A stretch of 64,000 bases of DNA from Mesorhizobium sp. B2-4-3. GTDB lineage: Bacteria; Pseudomonadota; Alphaproteobacteria; Rhizobiales; Rhizobiaceae. Shown here in pieces: positions 23,690 through 31,094 of this stretch (the stretch's first letter is position 1; each line of letters starts with the position of its first letter). The stretch is taken from positions 43,811 through 107,810 of the forward strand of contig NZ_VFVL01000020.1 in NCBI RefSeq assembly GCF_006442815.1. The letters run 5' to 3'. The translations under genes and the position numbers were made by a program. The notes under the pieces were generated by a model. It made no database searches, was not told the DNA's origin, and saw only the letters and a program-made list of their open reading frames with translations.

Positions 23690-23935
23690 ATGACCAACGC
23701 TTTTCACAGCGTCACTGTTGAAAAGGCGACCGAGGCCTATGTCCTTTCCAGGGGGCGAGCCCGGTTCCTTTCCATCTCACAGGCAATCCGCGCCATCCGG
23801 ACACTTATGCCTGCCTGCAGAACAAGCGACCACGAGTTGGAGGGTATGTTGGCGGCGGCCTGCATCGTTCACGGCATTCCCGTGGCCTTCGACGCAACGA
23901 TGGCCGAGGGCGAGGAAATGCGGCTCCATTCGTAG
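23690..23935 (+). CDS. small protein of an unnamed family, paralogue A
   Basis: An 81-residue protein with no recognised family and a good ribosome-binding site (AGGGAGGAACTC). The core SISQAIRAIRTLMPACRTSD, then HELEGMLAAACIVHGIPVAF, matches the next gene (SIADSVHAVRQMFPLCELTD, then WQLGDHIARAAIDAGFAVEF) position by position. Predicted mostly helical and soluble. It stands 83 nt behind the Crp/Fnr gene. Confidence 0.72.
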   Translation: MTNAFHSVTVEKATEAYVLSRGRARFLSISQAIRAIRTLMPACRTSDHELEGMLAAACIVHGIPVAFDATMAEGEEMRLHS

Positions 23936-23943
23936 GATCAGAG

Positions 23944-24171
23944 ATGCTCACGGTCGCCCAGACAGCCATTTCGTCGGACGTTCGGCAGGCGATTGTCCGC
24001 TACCTGATCGATAAGGTCTACGATCCCAGCATTTCGATCGCCGACTCTGTCCATGCCGTGAGACAGATGTTCCCACTCTGCGAGTTGACGGATTGGCAAC
24101 TTGGCGATCACATCGCACGAGCCGCGATCGACGCAGGATTTGCGGTTGAATTCGACGCCGAGGTTCCCTGA
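23944..24171 (+). CDS. small protein of an unnamed family, paralogue B
   Basis: A 75-residue protein, clear paralogue of 23690-23935 by shared pattern (S-I-x-x-A/S-x-x-A-V/I-R ... C ... D-x-x-L ... A-x-x-x-G-x-x-V-x-F-D-A). Its start lies 8 nt after the upstream stop, and its own TGA is immediately followed by the next ATG, so the three small genes look like one operon. Function unknown. Confidence 0.72.
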   Translation: MLTVAQTAISSDVRQAIVRYLIDKVYDPSISIADSVHAVRQMFPLCELTDWQLGDHIARAAIDAGFAVEFDAEVP

Positions 24172-24399
24172 ATGAAGACAATGGCAGGCGCATATCTGGA
24201 TCACCTTTTGGAGTGCCCCTTTTGCGGGACGATCCGCCTTCAGATCCCGGCCGACGCCCAGCCCTCAACGCCAATCAGGTGCGCTGATTGCGGGCAAAAT
24301 CTCGGCACATGGGACGATTTGCAGACCGATTTTGAGTCCCAGGGGGGCAATGACGGAATATTCCGCCTCGACAAGGGGCGCATCCTGAAGCTCGATTAA
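24172..24399 (+). CDS. small zinc-ribbon protein
   Basis: A 75-residue protein with two CxxC knuckles: LLECPFCGTIRL (Cys15, Cys18) and IRCADCGQNLGTW (Cys37, Cys40), 18 residues apart, enough to bind one Zn. The C-terminal half is acidic and ends RLDKGRILKLD. The ATG directly follows the stop of the preceding gene, suggesting coupled translation. Family not recognised; nucleic-acid or protein binding is only a guess. Confidence 0.72.
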   Translation: MKTMAGAYLDHLLECPFCGTIRLQIPADAQPSTPIRCADCGQNLGTWDDLQTDFESQGGNDGIFRLDKGRILKLD

Positions 24400-24406
24400 C
24401 GCCCGC

Positions 24407-24420
24407 TCATCAAGCGAAAC
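24407..24420 (+). repeat. 14-bp direct repeat, right copy
   Basis: TCATCAAGCGAAAC, identical to 22625-22638. It lies 8 nt beyond the zinc-ribbon gene, at the right edge of the less GC-rich block. Confidence 0.5.
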
Positions 24421-24447
24421 TTTGCATGCCGGGACCTTTCCTGAGGC

Positions 24448-25062
24448 TCACACCCCAATCGCCGCCACCAATATCCGGTTCTGCCTTCGTATCGCCGCGC
24501 GCAATTCCGGTATCTTCGCCTCGTCGCGCTTCACGAACTCGATGAACATCATGTTCATGTTGTTGAAGATCAGCTCGCCAACCGCCGGCCCATCGATGTC
24601 CGAGCGCACAAGGCCGATCTTCTGCAGGCGGACTATCAGCGCGCTGATCTGATTGGTCAGTTCCCGGTCCAGCCCGGTATAGGCTTGGCCGAAGGGGCTG
24701 TCGGGCAGTTGCGTCGAGATCGCCATCGCCTGGCGCCACATCTCCTTGCTGAGATAATTCAGCGAGTGCTCGATGTAGATGCCGATCAGTGTGTCGAGCG
24801 CGTCGCCGACATTTGCCGGCGGGCTGGCGACCACCCCTCGCCCGGCGTTCAGCACCTCGTTGACTTCCATCGACACGATGGCGCCGAGGATGTCGCCCTT
24901 GTTTTGGTAGTAGTTGTAGATGGTGCCGATCGAGACCTCTGCTTGCGCTGCGATCGCCTCGATCTTGGCGCCTTCATAGCCGGCCTCGCGGAAAAGCTCC
25001 GTCGCCGCATCGATGATGCGGCGGTGCCTGTCTGCCTTCTGCCGTTCGCGCAATCCACTCAT
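24448..25062 (-). CDS. TetR-family transcriptional repressor
   Basis: A 204-residue regulator. The N-terminal helix-turn-helix is clear: RRIIDAATELFREAGYEGAK, IEAIAAQAEVSIGTIYNYYQ, NKGDIL (residues 14-60). The C-terminal ligand domain (about 70-200) has TLIGIYIEHSLNYLSKEMWR and FNNMNMMFIEFVKRDE. It is divergent from the ABC importer operon, and a 26-bp operator-like palindrome lies in the 93-nt gap, so control of that operon is likely. Ligand unknown; a polyamine-like substrate of the importer is a candidate. Confidence 0.92.
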   Translation of the reverse strand: MSGLRERQKADRHRRIIDAATELFREAGYEGAKIEAIAAQAEVSIGTIYNYYQNKGDILGAIVSMEVNEVLNAGRGVVASPPANVGDALDTLIGIYIEHSLNYLSKEMWRQAMAISTQLPDSPFGQAYTGLDRELTNQISALIVRLQKIGLVRSDIDGPAVGELIFNNMNMMFIEFVKRDEAKIPELRAAIRRQNRILVAAIGV

Positions 25063-25089
25063 ATCGGCCTCTCTGCCACAAAATCATAA

Positions 25090-25115
25090 TTGACTCAATT
25101 TTAGAATTGGTTCAA
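25090..25115. promoter_or_regulatory. candidate TetR operator
   Basis: TTGACTCAATT-TTAG-AATTGGTTCAA: 11-bp arms with nine complementary positions and a 4-nt centre, in the gap between the TetR gene and the solute-binding-protein gene. Size and position are typical of TetR-family operators. Confidence 0.65.
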
Positions 25116-25155
25116 CTTTTCTTCCAACAAGCCAGCAAGGCAGGGAGAACACTCG

Positions 25156-26238
25156 ATGACCGTCAATGCCCGGACTCCGCTTTCCATCCTGAAGTCTCAT
25201 CTTTCAGCCGCCTGCGCGGCCGCGGCGCTGCTGCTCGCTATGGGCGGCGCCCAGGCCGCCGAGCTCAACGCGCTGATCTGGTGCGACCATTCCGATCCGG
25301 CGCTGCTGCAGCCCTTCGAGGAGGCCAACAACATCAAGGTCAACGTCAAGGAATTCGAGGGCACCGGCGCCGGTCTCGCCATCGTCGACCAGTCGCAGCC
25401 GGGCGACTGGGACGTGATGGTGATCGATTCCATCGACGTGCCGCGCGGCGTCGAGAAAGGCCTGTTCGAGCCGCTGCCCGAGGACAAATTGCCCTTCGCC
25501 GACCTTTTTCCGGAAGTAAGGATGGACAAGTCCACCGTTGTCGACGGCAAGCGCTACGGCATCACCGAAAAGTTCGGCTACAACACGATCGGCTTCAACA
25601 AGACCAAGGTCGATCCGGCCGACATGCAGTCGCTGGCCTCGCTCACCAGCGACAAGTACAACGGAAAAGTCGCGATCTACGACTATTACCTGCCGGTGAT
25701 CGGCATGGCGGCGCTCGCCATCGGCAAGAAGACTGCCGAGATCACCGAAGCCGACCTGCCGGCGCTCAAGGCCGAGCTTCTCAAGATGAAGGCCAACGCC
25801 AAGCTGGTCGGCGAAGTCACCGCCAGCCAGACCGCCTTAGCCACCGGCGAAGTCGACATCCTGGTCGGCGGCGGCGAATGGGTGACGGCGGGGCTCGCCA
25901 AGGAAAACCCGGCGCTCGACTTCTCGATCCCGAAGGAGGGTGCTGTGCTGTGGTCGCAGTCGCTCGCCATGTTCAAGGATTCCAAGAACAAGGACATGGC
26001 GCTGAAGTTCATCCAGTACATCATGAGCCCGGAAGGCCAGGCGCGGCTTGCGACCTCGTCCTGCTATTGGGGCATGCCGTCCAACACCAAGGCGGCGCTG
26101 ACCGAGGAACAGAAGAAGATCCTGCGCTTCGACGAGCAGCCGGGCTTCCTCGCCCGCGCCCAGGCTTATCCGGCGCCGAACGCCGATCTCGACAAGAAGA
26201 TGCAGGACATGTGGACCGAGATGCTGCAGGCGCAGTAA
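25156..26238 (+). CDS. ABC transporter periplasmic solute-binding protein (spermidine/putrescine type)
   Basis: A 360-residue exported protein of the PotD/PotF-like class. Signal peptide at residues 1-35 (SAACAAAALLLAMGGAQAA). Mature segments: ELNALIWCDHSDPALLQPFE, DVMVIDSIDVPRGVEKGLFE, YGITEKFGYNTIGFNKTK and FIQYIMSPEGQARLATSSCY. First gene of a four-gene importer operon, 8 nt before the first permease. The substrate is inferred from the family only; polyamines or related amines are likely. Confidence 0.9.
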   Translation: MTVNARTPLSILKSHLSAACAAAALLLAMGGAQAAELNALIWCDHSDPALLQPFEEANNIKVNVKEFEGTGAGLAIVDQSQPGDWDVMVIDSIDVPRGVEKGLFEPLPEDKLPFADLFPEVRMDKSTVVDGKRYGITEKFGYNTIGFNKTKVDPADMQSLASLTSDKYNGKVAIYDYYLPVIGMAALAIGKKTAEITEADLPALKAELLKMKANAKLVGEVTASQTALATGEVDILVGGGEWVTAGLAKENPALDFSIPKEGAVLWSQSLAMFKDSKNKDMALKFIQYIMSPEGQARLATSSCYWGMPSNTKAALTEEQKKILRFDEQPGFLARAQAYPAPNADLDKKMQDMWTEMLQAQ

Positions 26239-26246
26239 ATCGGCCG

Positions 26247-27092
26247 ATGGCATCCGCGGGAAACAATTCGAGTGCCCTGCCCTGGGCGCTGGTCACGCCG
26301 GCGCTGGCATGGACGCTTCTGTTCTTTGTGCTGCCCTTCATCGCCATGGGGTTTTCCAGCCTCACTGCGCATGAAGGACGCGGCTTCACTTTAGCCAATT
26401 ACAGTCAGTTCTTCACGGACCCGTCCTACTGGCGGGCGATGGTGAACTCGCTGGAAGTGACGGCGATCGTCACCGTGATCTCGATCCTGCTTGCTTATCC
26501 CTTTGCCTGGATCCTGGCGGAACAAGTCCCGGAGCGCTGGCAACGGCTGGCGCTGATGCTGGCCGTGCTGCCGTTCTGGACCTCCTATGTCGTGCGCTCC
26601 TATTCCTGGCTGCTGGTGCTGGCGCAGAACGGCGTCATCAACCGGGCACTGACCGGCATCGGCCTCGTCGGCGAGCCGCTGCAGCTTGCCAATACGCGCT
26701 TCGCTACGGTCACCGGCTTCGTGCATTTCTTCGTCATGCTTCTGACGCTGACGATCTTCGCCAATTTGAAGCAGCTCAGCCCGAGCTACCGCAAGGCCGC
26801 CGCGGACCTCGGCGCCGGGCCGGTGCGCACCTTCGTGCATGTCGTGCTGCCGCTCACCTTGCCCGGCATCATGGTCGGCACCTTCCTGACTTTCGTGCTC
26901 TGCATCGGCGACTACATCACGCCGCAGATACTCGGCGGCAACAACGAGCTGCTCATGCCGCAGCTCGTGATGATGCAGATCGGCCGCCGCGGCGATTTCC
27001 CGCTGGCTTCCGCGCTGTCGATCATCCTGATGGCCGTCGTCACCATCGCCTATCTCGCCTGCGCGCGCTGGCTGAAGATCGAGCGGGCGTGA
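26247..27092 (+). CDS. ABC transporter permease (PotB type)
   Basis: A 281-residue inner-membrane permease with about six spans. It starts MASAGNNSSALPWALVTPAL. The conserved cytoplasmic EAA loop that contacts the ATPase reads YRKAAADLGAGPVRTFVHVV, followed by LPLTLPGIMVGTFLTF. The frame is open far upstream through the solute-binding gene, but that part is out-of-frame reading; the ATG at 26247, 8 nt after the previous stop, is the real start. It pairs with the next permease. Confidence 0.92.
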   Translation: MASAGNNSSALPWALVTPALAWTLLFFVLPFIAMGFSSLTAHEGRGFTLANYSQFFTDPSYWRAMVNSLEVTAIVTVISILLAYPFAWILAEQVPERWQRLALMLAVLPFWTSYVVRSYSWLLVLAQNGVINRALTGIGLVGEPLQLANTRFATVTGFVHFFVMLLTLTIFANLKQLSPSYRKAAADLGAGPVRTFVHVVLPLTLPGIMVGTFLTFVLCIGDYITPQILGGNNELLMPQLVMMQIGRRGDFPLASALSIILMAVVTIAYLACARWLKIERA

Positions 27093-27877
27093 CGATGCGC
27101 GCCGCCGTCCGCTTCGCCGCCTGGGTCTACGCCATCGCCGTCTACGGCTTCATCTTCCTGCCGGTGGTCGTGCTGGTGCTGTTTTCGCTGCAGGCGACGT
27201 CGTTTCCGATCCCGCCCTTCACCGGCCCGTCACTGCGCTGGTACCAGGCGGTGCTGTCCGATGCGCGGCTCACCTCGGCATTGGTCAATTCGCTGCTGGT
27301 GGCGGTGCTCTCCTCGCTTGCTTCGGTCACGCTAGGCTTTCTCTCCGCCTGGGGTTTCGCCCGCTTCGTGCTGCCGGGCTCGGCCATCCTGCGCGGCCTG
27401 ATCACTCTGCCGCTGACCGTCAGCTACCTCATCATCGGCATGGGCTTGCTGGTGCTGTTCAACTGGGCTGGCGTGCCGAAATCGCTGCTTGCGGCCGGCA
27501 TCGGCCATGTCGTGATCAACCTGCCGCTCTGCTTCGCCATCATCTACAGTCAGATGGGCGATCACCAGATCAACATCGAGCGCGCCGCGCGCGACCTCGG
27601 CGCCGCCGAATGGAAGGTGCTGCTCATGATCACCGTGCCGGTCATGGCGCCGGCGATCTTCGCAGGCTTCTTCCTGTCGATGACCTTCTCCTGGGACGAG
27701 TTCGTGATCTCCTTCCTGCTCACCCGTTTCGAGACGACGCTGCCCGTGGAAATCTGGAACCTGCTGCGCTCCGGCCTCAATCCCAAGACCAATGCCGTCG
27801 GCTCGCTGGTCTTTGCCGTCTCCATCGTTCTGGTGGTGTTTTTCGAGCTGACGCTGTTGCGGAGAAAGCCGGCATGA
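27089..27877 (+). CDS. ABC transporter permease (PotC type)
   Basis: A 262-residue second permease. The GTG start overlaps the previous TGA by 4 nt (an ATG lies two codons further in). About six spans: FAAWVYAIAVYGFIFLPVVV at the start, PLTVSYLIIGMGLLVLFNW in the middle. The EAA loop reads IERAARDLGAAEWKVLLMIT and the late FFLSMTFSWDEFVISFLLTR is typical of PotC. It makes the heteromeric channel with the 26247 protein. Confidence 0.92.
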   Translation: MTMRAAVRFAAWVYAIAVYGFIFLPVVVLVLFSLQATSFPIPPFTGPSLRWYQAVLSDARLTSALVNSLLVAVLSSLASVTLGFLSAWGFARFVLPGSAILRGLITLPLTVSYLIIGMGLLVLFNWAGVPKSLLAAGIGHVVINLPLCFAIIYSQMGDHQINIERAARDLGAAEWKVLLMITVPVMAPAIFAGFFLSMTFSWDEFVISFLLTRFETTLPVEIWNLLRSGLNPKTNAVGSLVFAVSIVLVVFFELTLLRRKPA

Positions 27878-28938
27878 GCGCGCCCTTGGTCGATATCCGC
27901 AACGTCTCGCATCGCTTCGGCCAGCTACCGGTGCTGAAGAACGTCTCGCTGGCGATCGAGCCCGGCAGCTATACGATCCTGCTCGGCCCGTCCGGTTCCG
28001 GCAAGACGACGCTGCTTTCGATCCTCGGCGGCTTCGTCACGCCGAGCGAAGGCAAGGTCTTCATCCGCGGCGCGGATTGCACCGCGGTGCCGCCGGCCAA
28101 ACGCCCGACGACCACCGTCTTCCAGGACTACGCGCTGTTTCCGCATATGAGCGTCGGCGGCAATGTCGGCTTCGGGCTGCGCATGCAGGGCGTCGATGGC
28201 GCGGCCCGGGCGGCCAAGGCGCGCGAGGCACTTGCGCTTGTCGGGTTGGCGGCCGCCTTCGACAAGAAGCCGCATCAGCTTTCCGGTGGCCAGCGCCAGC
28301 GCGTGGCGCTCGCCCGCGCGCTGGTCGTCGAACCAGCGGTGCTTCTGCTCGACGAGCCGCTCGGCGCGCTCGATCTCAAGCTGCGCCGGCAGATGCAGGA
28401 CGAGTTGAAGGCGATCCAGAAGCGCGTCGGCACCGCCTTCATCCATGTCACGCACGACCAGGAAGAAGCGATGGCGCTGGCCGACCATTGCGTGGTGATG
28501 AATGACGGACGCATCGAGGACGAAGGTCCGCCAGAGCGGGTCTATGCGCGGCCGGCGACGCGCTTTTCCGCTACCTTCATGGGCGAGAGCACGATCCTTG
28601 CCGGCACAGTCACCGAGGCGGGGAACGGGACCGTCACGGTCTCCACGGCGGTGGGGCCGATTTCACTGCCAGGTGCCCCGCCTGCCGGCGCCCCGGTCGC
28701 GCTCGCCATTCGGCCCGAGCACCTGGTTCTCGGCGAAGTAAAAAGCGATGTCGCGCTGGGCACGGCCAAGGTCGGCGATGTCGTCTTCCAGGGCAGCTTC
28801 AAGCGCGTGCTGGCCACCTCGATGCAGGACCCGGCATTGCAGTTCATCGCCAAGGCTCCCGCTTCCGCCACCGTTCAGGCAGGCGACACGATCCCGGTTT
28901 CATGCAACGCTCAAGACATCATCCTGCTGGCGGACTGA
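27874..28938 (+). CDS. ABC transporter ATP-binding protein (PotA type)
   Basis: A 354-residue ATPase. Walker A LLGPSGSGKTTLLSILGG (about residues 35-52), Q-loop VFQDYALFPHM, signature LSGGQRQRVALARALV, Walker B VLLLDEPLGALD, switch His in HVTHDQEEAM. A C-terminal TOBE domain (about 270-350) contains LAIRPEHLVLGEV. The ATG overlaps the TGA of the upstream permease. The frame extends upstream, but only as an out-of-frame reading of that permease. Confidence 0.94.
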   Translation: MSAPLVDIRNVSHRFGQLPVLKNVSLAIEPGSYTILLGPSGSGKTTLLSILGGFVTPSEGKVFIRGADCTAVPPAKRPTTTVFQDYALFPHMSVGGNVGFGLRMQGVDGAARAAKAREALALVGLAAAFDKKPHQLSGGQRQRVALARALVVEPAVLLLDEPLGALDLKLRRQMQDELKAIQKRVGTAFIHVTHDQEEAMALADHCVVMNDGRIEDEGPPERVYARPATRFSATFMGESTILAGTVTEAGNGTVTVSTAVGPISLPGAPPAGAPVALAIRPEHLVLGEVKSDVALGTAKVGDVVFQGSFKRVLATSMQDPALQFIAKAPASATVQAGDTIPVSCNAQDIILLAD

Positions 28939-28941
28939 TCC

Positions 28942-29700
28942 ATGGGTATGCTTCCGGTCATCGAGGCTCCGGACTGGTACGAAACCATCCGCATGGGCGA
29001 CGGCGTCACGCTCATCCATGAGCCGTGGATAAAGCCGTTCTTCCGCTGCAACATGTGGCATGTGCGCGGGCGCGACCGCGATCTGTTGTTCGATACCGGC
29101 CTTGGCCATTTCAGCCTACGGCGCTATGTGCCGCTGGTGAGCGAGCGCGGGCTTACCTGCGTCGCCAGCCACACGCATTTCGACCATATCGGCTGCCATC
29201 ACGAATTTCCCGACCGCTGCGTGCATTCGGCCGAGGCCCAAATCCTTGCCGATCCGCGCAACGAATGGACGGTCGCCGACCGTTACGCCAATGAGGAGAT
29301 GTTCGACGGCGCGCCGGCGGGCTGGGACACGGCGCGCTATCGCATCCTGCCCGCGCCGGCCGACCGCCTGCTCGGGCATGGCGACGTCATCGATCTCGGC
29401 GACCGCGCCTTCGAGGTCATCCACACGCCTGGACATTCGCCCGGCGGCATCGCGTTTTACGAGAAAAGGACCGGCATCCTGCTGTCGGGCGACATCGTCT
29501 ATGACGGGCCGCTGATCGACGACGTCTATCATTCCGATATCGAGGACTATGTCGGGACGCTGCTCGCCATGCGCGACCTCGACGTCTCGGTCGTGCATGG
29601 CGGCCATTTTCCGAGCTTCGGCAAGGTGCGCTATCGGCAACTCATCGACGAATATGTCGCGGGAAAGCGAAAGCCCGGCTGTCACCTGCAGGGTGGTTGA
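28942..29700 (+). CDS. metallo-beta-lactamase-fold hydrolase in the ABC importer operon
   Basis: A 252-residue MBL-fold enzyme. Metal ligands are visible as His77-Thr-His79-Phe-Asp81-His82 (SHTHFDHIG), a later HTPGHSPGG, then GDIVYDG and VVHGGHFPSFGK. It starts 3 nt after the ATPase stop, so it belongs to the operon. Close family members hydrolyse lactones, thioesters or other small esters; the substrate may be related to what the importer brings in. No signal peptide, so cytoplasmic. Confidence 0.88.
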   Translation: MGMLPVIEAPDWYETIRMGDGVTLIHEPWIKPFFRCNMWHVRGRDRDLLFDTGLGHFSLRRYVPLVSERGLTCVASHTHFDHIGCHHEFPDRCVHSAEAQILADPRNEWTVADRYANEEMFDGAPAGWDTARYRILPAPADRLLGHGDVIDLGDRAFEVIHTPGHSPGGIAFYEKRTGILLSGDIVYDGPLIDDVYHSDIEDYVGTLLAMRDLDVSVVHGGHFPSFGKVRYRQLIDEYVAGKRKPGCHLQGG

Positions 29701-30130
29701 GCGAGCAGAAAAGCGCGGCCTACAGCGCCCTTTGCGGGCAAGGTGTTCCCGTGGCGTCGCCACAACGGGATGCCGTCGGCTGCGGCCGCTGGCTCATCTC
29801 TTCGGAATGACGCACCAGTTCAGCGAACATGAGCGCGAAACTTCCCATCATCAGGAAGACTATGATCAGACGCGTTACCGGCAATAGACAGGTCTCTCGA
29901 CTGGCCAGCCCCCGCCAACCCATCCACTGTCGGCTAACATGATCGATCCGGCTTTACGAGTGTTTAAGCTCCGTCTTAACCATAGCAGCCATCACATTCA
30001 TGTCGCGGCTGTCACGAAGCGCGATTGTCAGGTGTGACCCGCCCACCAGCGCAGCGCCCTTCACAGATGTGGGTGGCGCATGCTACGCCGTCGCCGGCGC
30101 GGCCCCGCAGACGGTCGCCCTCCGGGAGCC
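29701..30130. other. intergenic region before nadK
   Basis: 430 nt. It holds a doubtful short minus-strand frame (29720-29923), and TTAA-N8-TTAACCAT at 29964-29983, which resembles a CtrA site. No other structure was recognised. Confidence 0.5.
29720..29923 (-). CDS. possible single-span small membrane protein
   Basis: A 67-residue frame with one strong hydrophobic segment (LIIVFLMMGSFALMFAELVR, about residues 19-38) and a polar, Cys-containing tail. There is no convincing ribosome-binding site at any start candidate and no recognised family. Listed because the hydrophobic helix followed by a charged tail looks protein-like; it may be spurious. Confidence 0.28.
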   Translation of the reverse strand: MGWRGLASRETCLLPVTRLIIVFLMMGSFALMFAELVRHSEEMSQRPQPTASRCGDATGTPCPQRAL

Positions 30131-30904
30131 ATGAGCAAAGCCTCCAACCGTTTCGCCTTCGTCTCTTCCGATACCGACGACGCCCGCGCGGCGCTGGAAA
30201 GCCTGTCCGCGCGCTATGGGCAGGTGCCTGTCGCGGAGGCCGAGATCGTCATTGCGCTCGGCGGCGACGGCTTTCTCCTGCAGACGCTGCGCGAGACGAT
30301 GAGCACGGGCAAGAAGGTCTACGGCATGCACCGTGGCACCATCGGCTTTCTGATGAACGAATATCGCGCCGGTGGCCTCGAGGAACGCATCGCCAACGCG
30401 GTCGCCGAGACGATCCGGCCGCTCGAAATGGTCGCGGTGACGCATGACGGCGAAACCGTTTCGGCGCCGGCCATCAACGAGGTGGCGCTGTGGCGCCAGT
30501 CCTACCAGACGGCGAAGATCCGCATCACCGTCGATGGCCAGGTGCGGCTGGAGGAGCTCAACTGCGACGGCGTGATGATCGCGACGCCCGCCGGCTCCAC
30601 CGCCTACAATCTATCGGCACATGGACCTATCCTGCCGCTCGATGCGCCGCTTCTGGCGCTGACGCCAGTGAGTCCTTTCCGACCGCGCCGCTGGCGTGGG
30701 GCGCTGCTGTCCAACAAGGCGACCATACGCTTCGACATCCTGGAAGCCGAAAAGCGCCCGGTGAATGCCGCGGCCGATCATACCGAGGTCAAGGCGGTGG
30801 CCTCCGTCACCGTGCGGGAATCGCCGACGGCGACGGCAACTTTGCTGTTCGATCCGAACCATTCATGGAACGAACGCATCCTTGCCGAGCAGTTCCGCTA
30901 CTGA
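30131..30904 (+). CDS. nadK: NAD kinase
   Basis: ATP-dependent NAD+ kinase, the sole route to NADP+ in most bacteria; 257 residues, the short rhizobial form. The GGDG motif is at residues 44-47 (IALGGDGFLLQTLRETM). The second signature NCDGVMIATPAGSTAYNLSA and the region HGPILPLDAPLLALTPVSPF are clear. The ATG at 30131 gives MSKASNRFAFVSSDTDDAR; an upstream ATG at 30080 adds an arginine-rich tail unlike the family. Confidence 0.95.
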   Translation: MSKASNRFAFVSSDTDDARAALESLSARYGQVPVAEAEIVIALGGDGFLLQTLRETMSTGKKVYGMHRGTIGFLMNEYRAGGLEERIANAVAETIRPLEMVAVTHDGETVSAPAINEVALWRQSYQTAKIRITVDGQVRLEELNCDGVMIATPAGSTAYNLSAHGPILPLDAPLLALTPVSPFRPRRWRGALLSNKATIRFDILEAEKRPVNAAADHTEVKAVASVTVRESPTATATLLFDPNHSWNERILAEQFRY

Positions 30905-30985
30905 GCCGGCGCAACGATACTGTTTCGATTAAGCGTCGCGATTAAGGTTACGTCTTCACAATCGCTGTATTTCGGTCCGTTTCTG

Positions 30986-31014
30986 TTGACAAATCGAGGG
31001 CTTGCGCCTAACTG
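30986..31014 (+). promoter_or_regulatory. candidate sigma-70 promoter of the DEAD-box helicase gene
   Basis: TTGACA (30986-30991), 17-nt spacer, TAACTG (31009-31014). The -35 box is perfect and the -10 weak. A start site near 31021 would make the TTG at 31095 the first usable start. Confidence 0.5.
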
Positions 31015-31094
31015 CAACACCGATCTTGCAGGCGCGCGGCGCCTGTCGCGGCTGCTGTGTCGCGATTTTCCCAACCAACAAAGACAACAAACAC

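Noticed and set aside
25107..26246. Long plus-strand frame running through the solute-binding-protein gene into the first permease
   Set aside because: Residues before MASAGNN are arginine-rich and lack any fold; they are the solute-binding gene read out of frame. Only 26247-27092 is real.
27610..27873. N-terminal extension of the ABC ATPase
   Set aside because: It overlaps the PotC-type permease out of frame; the ATPase starts at 27874 by the ATGA overlap.
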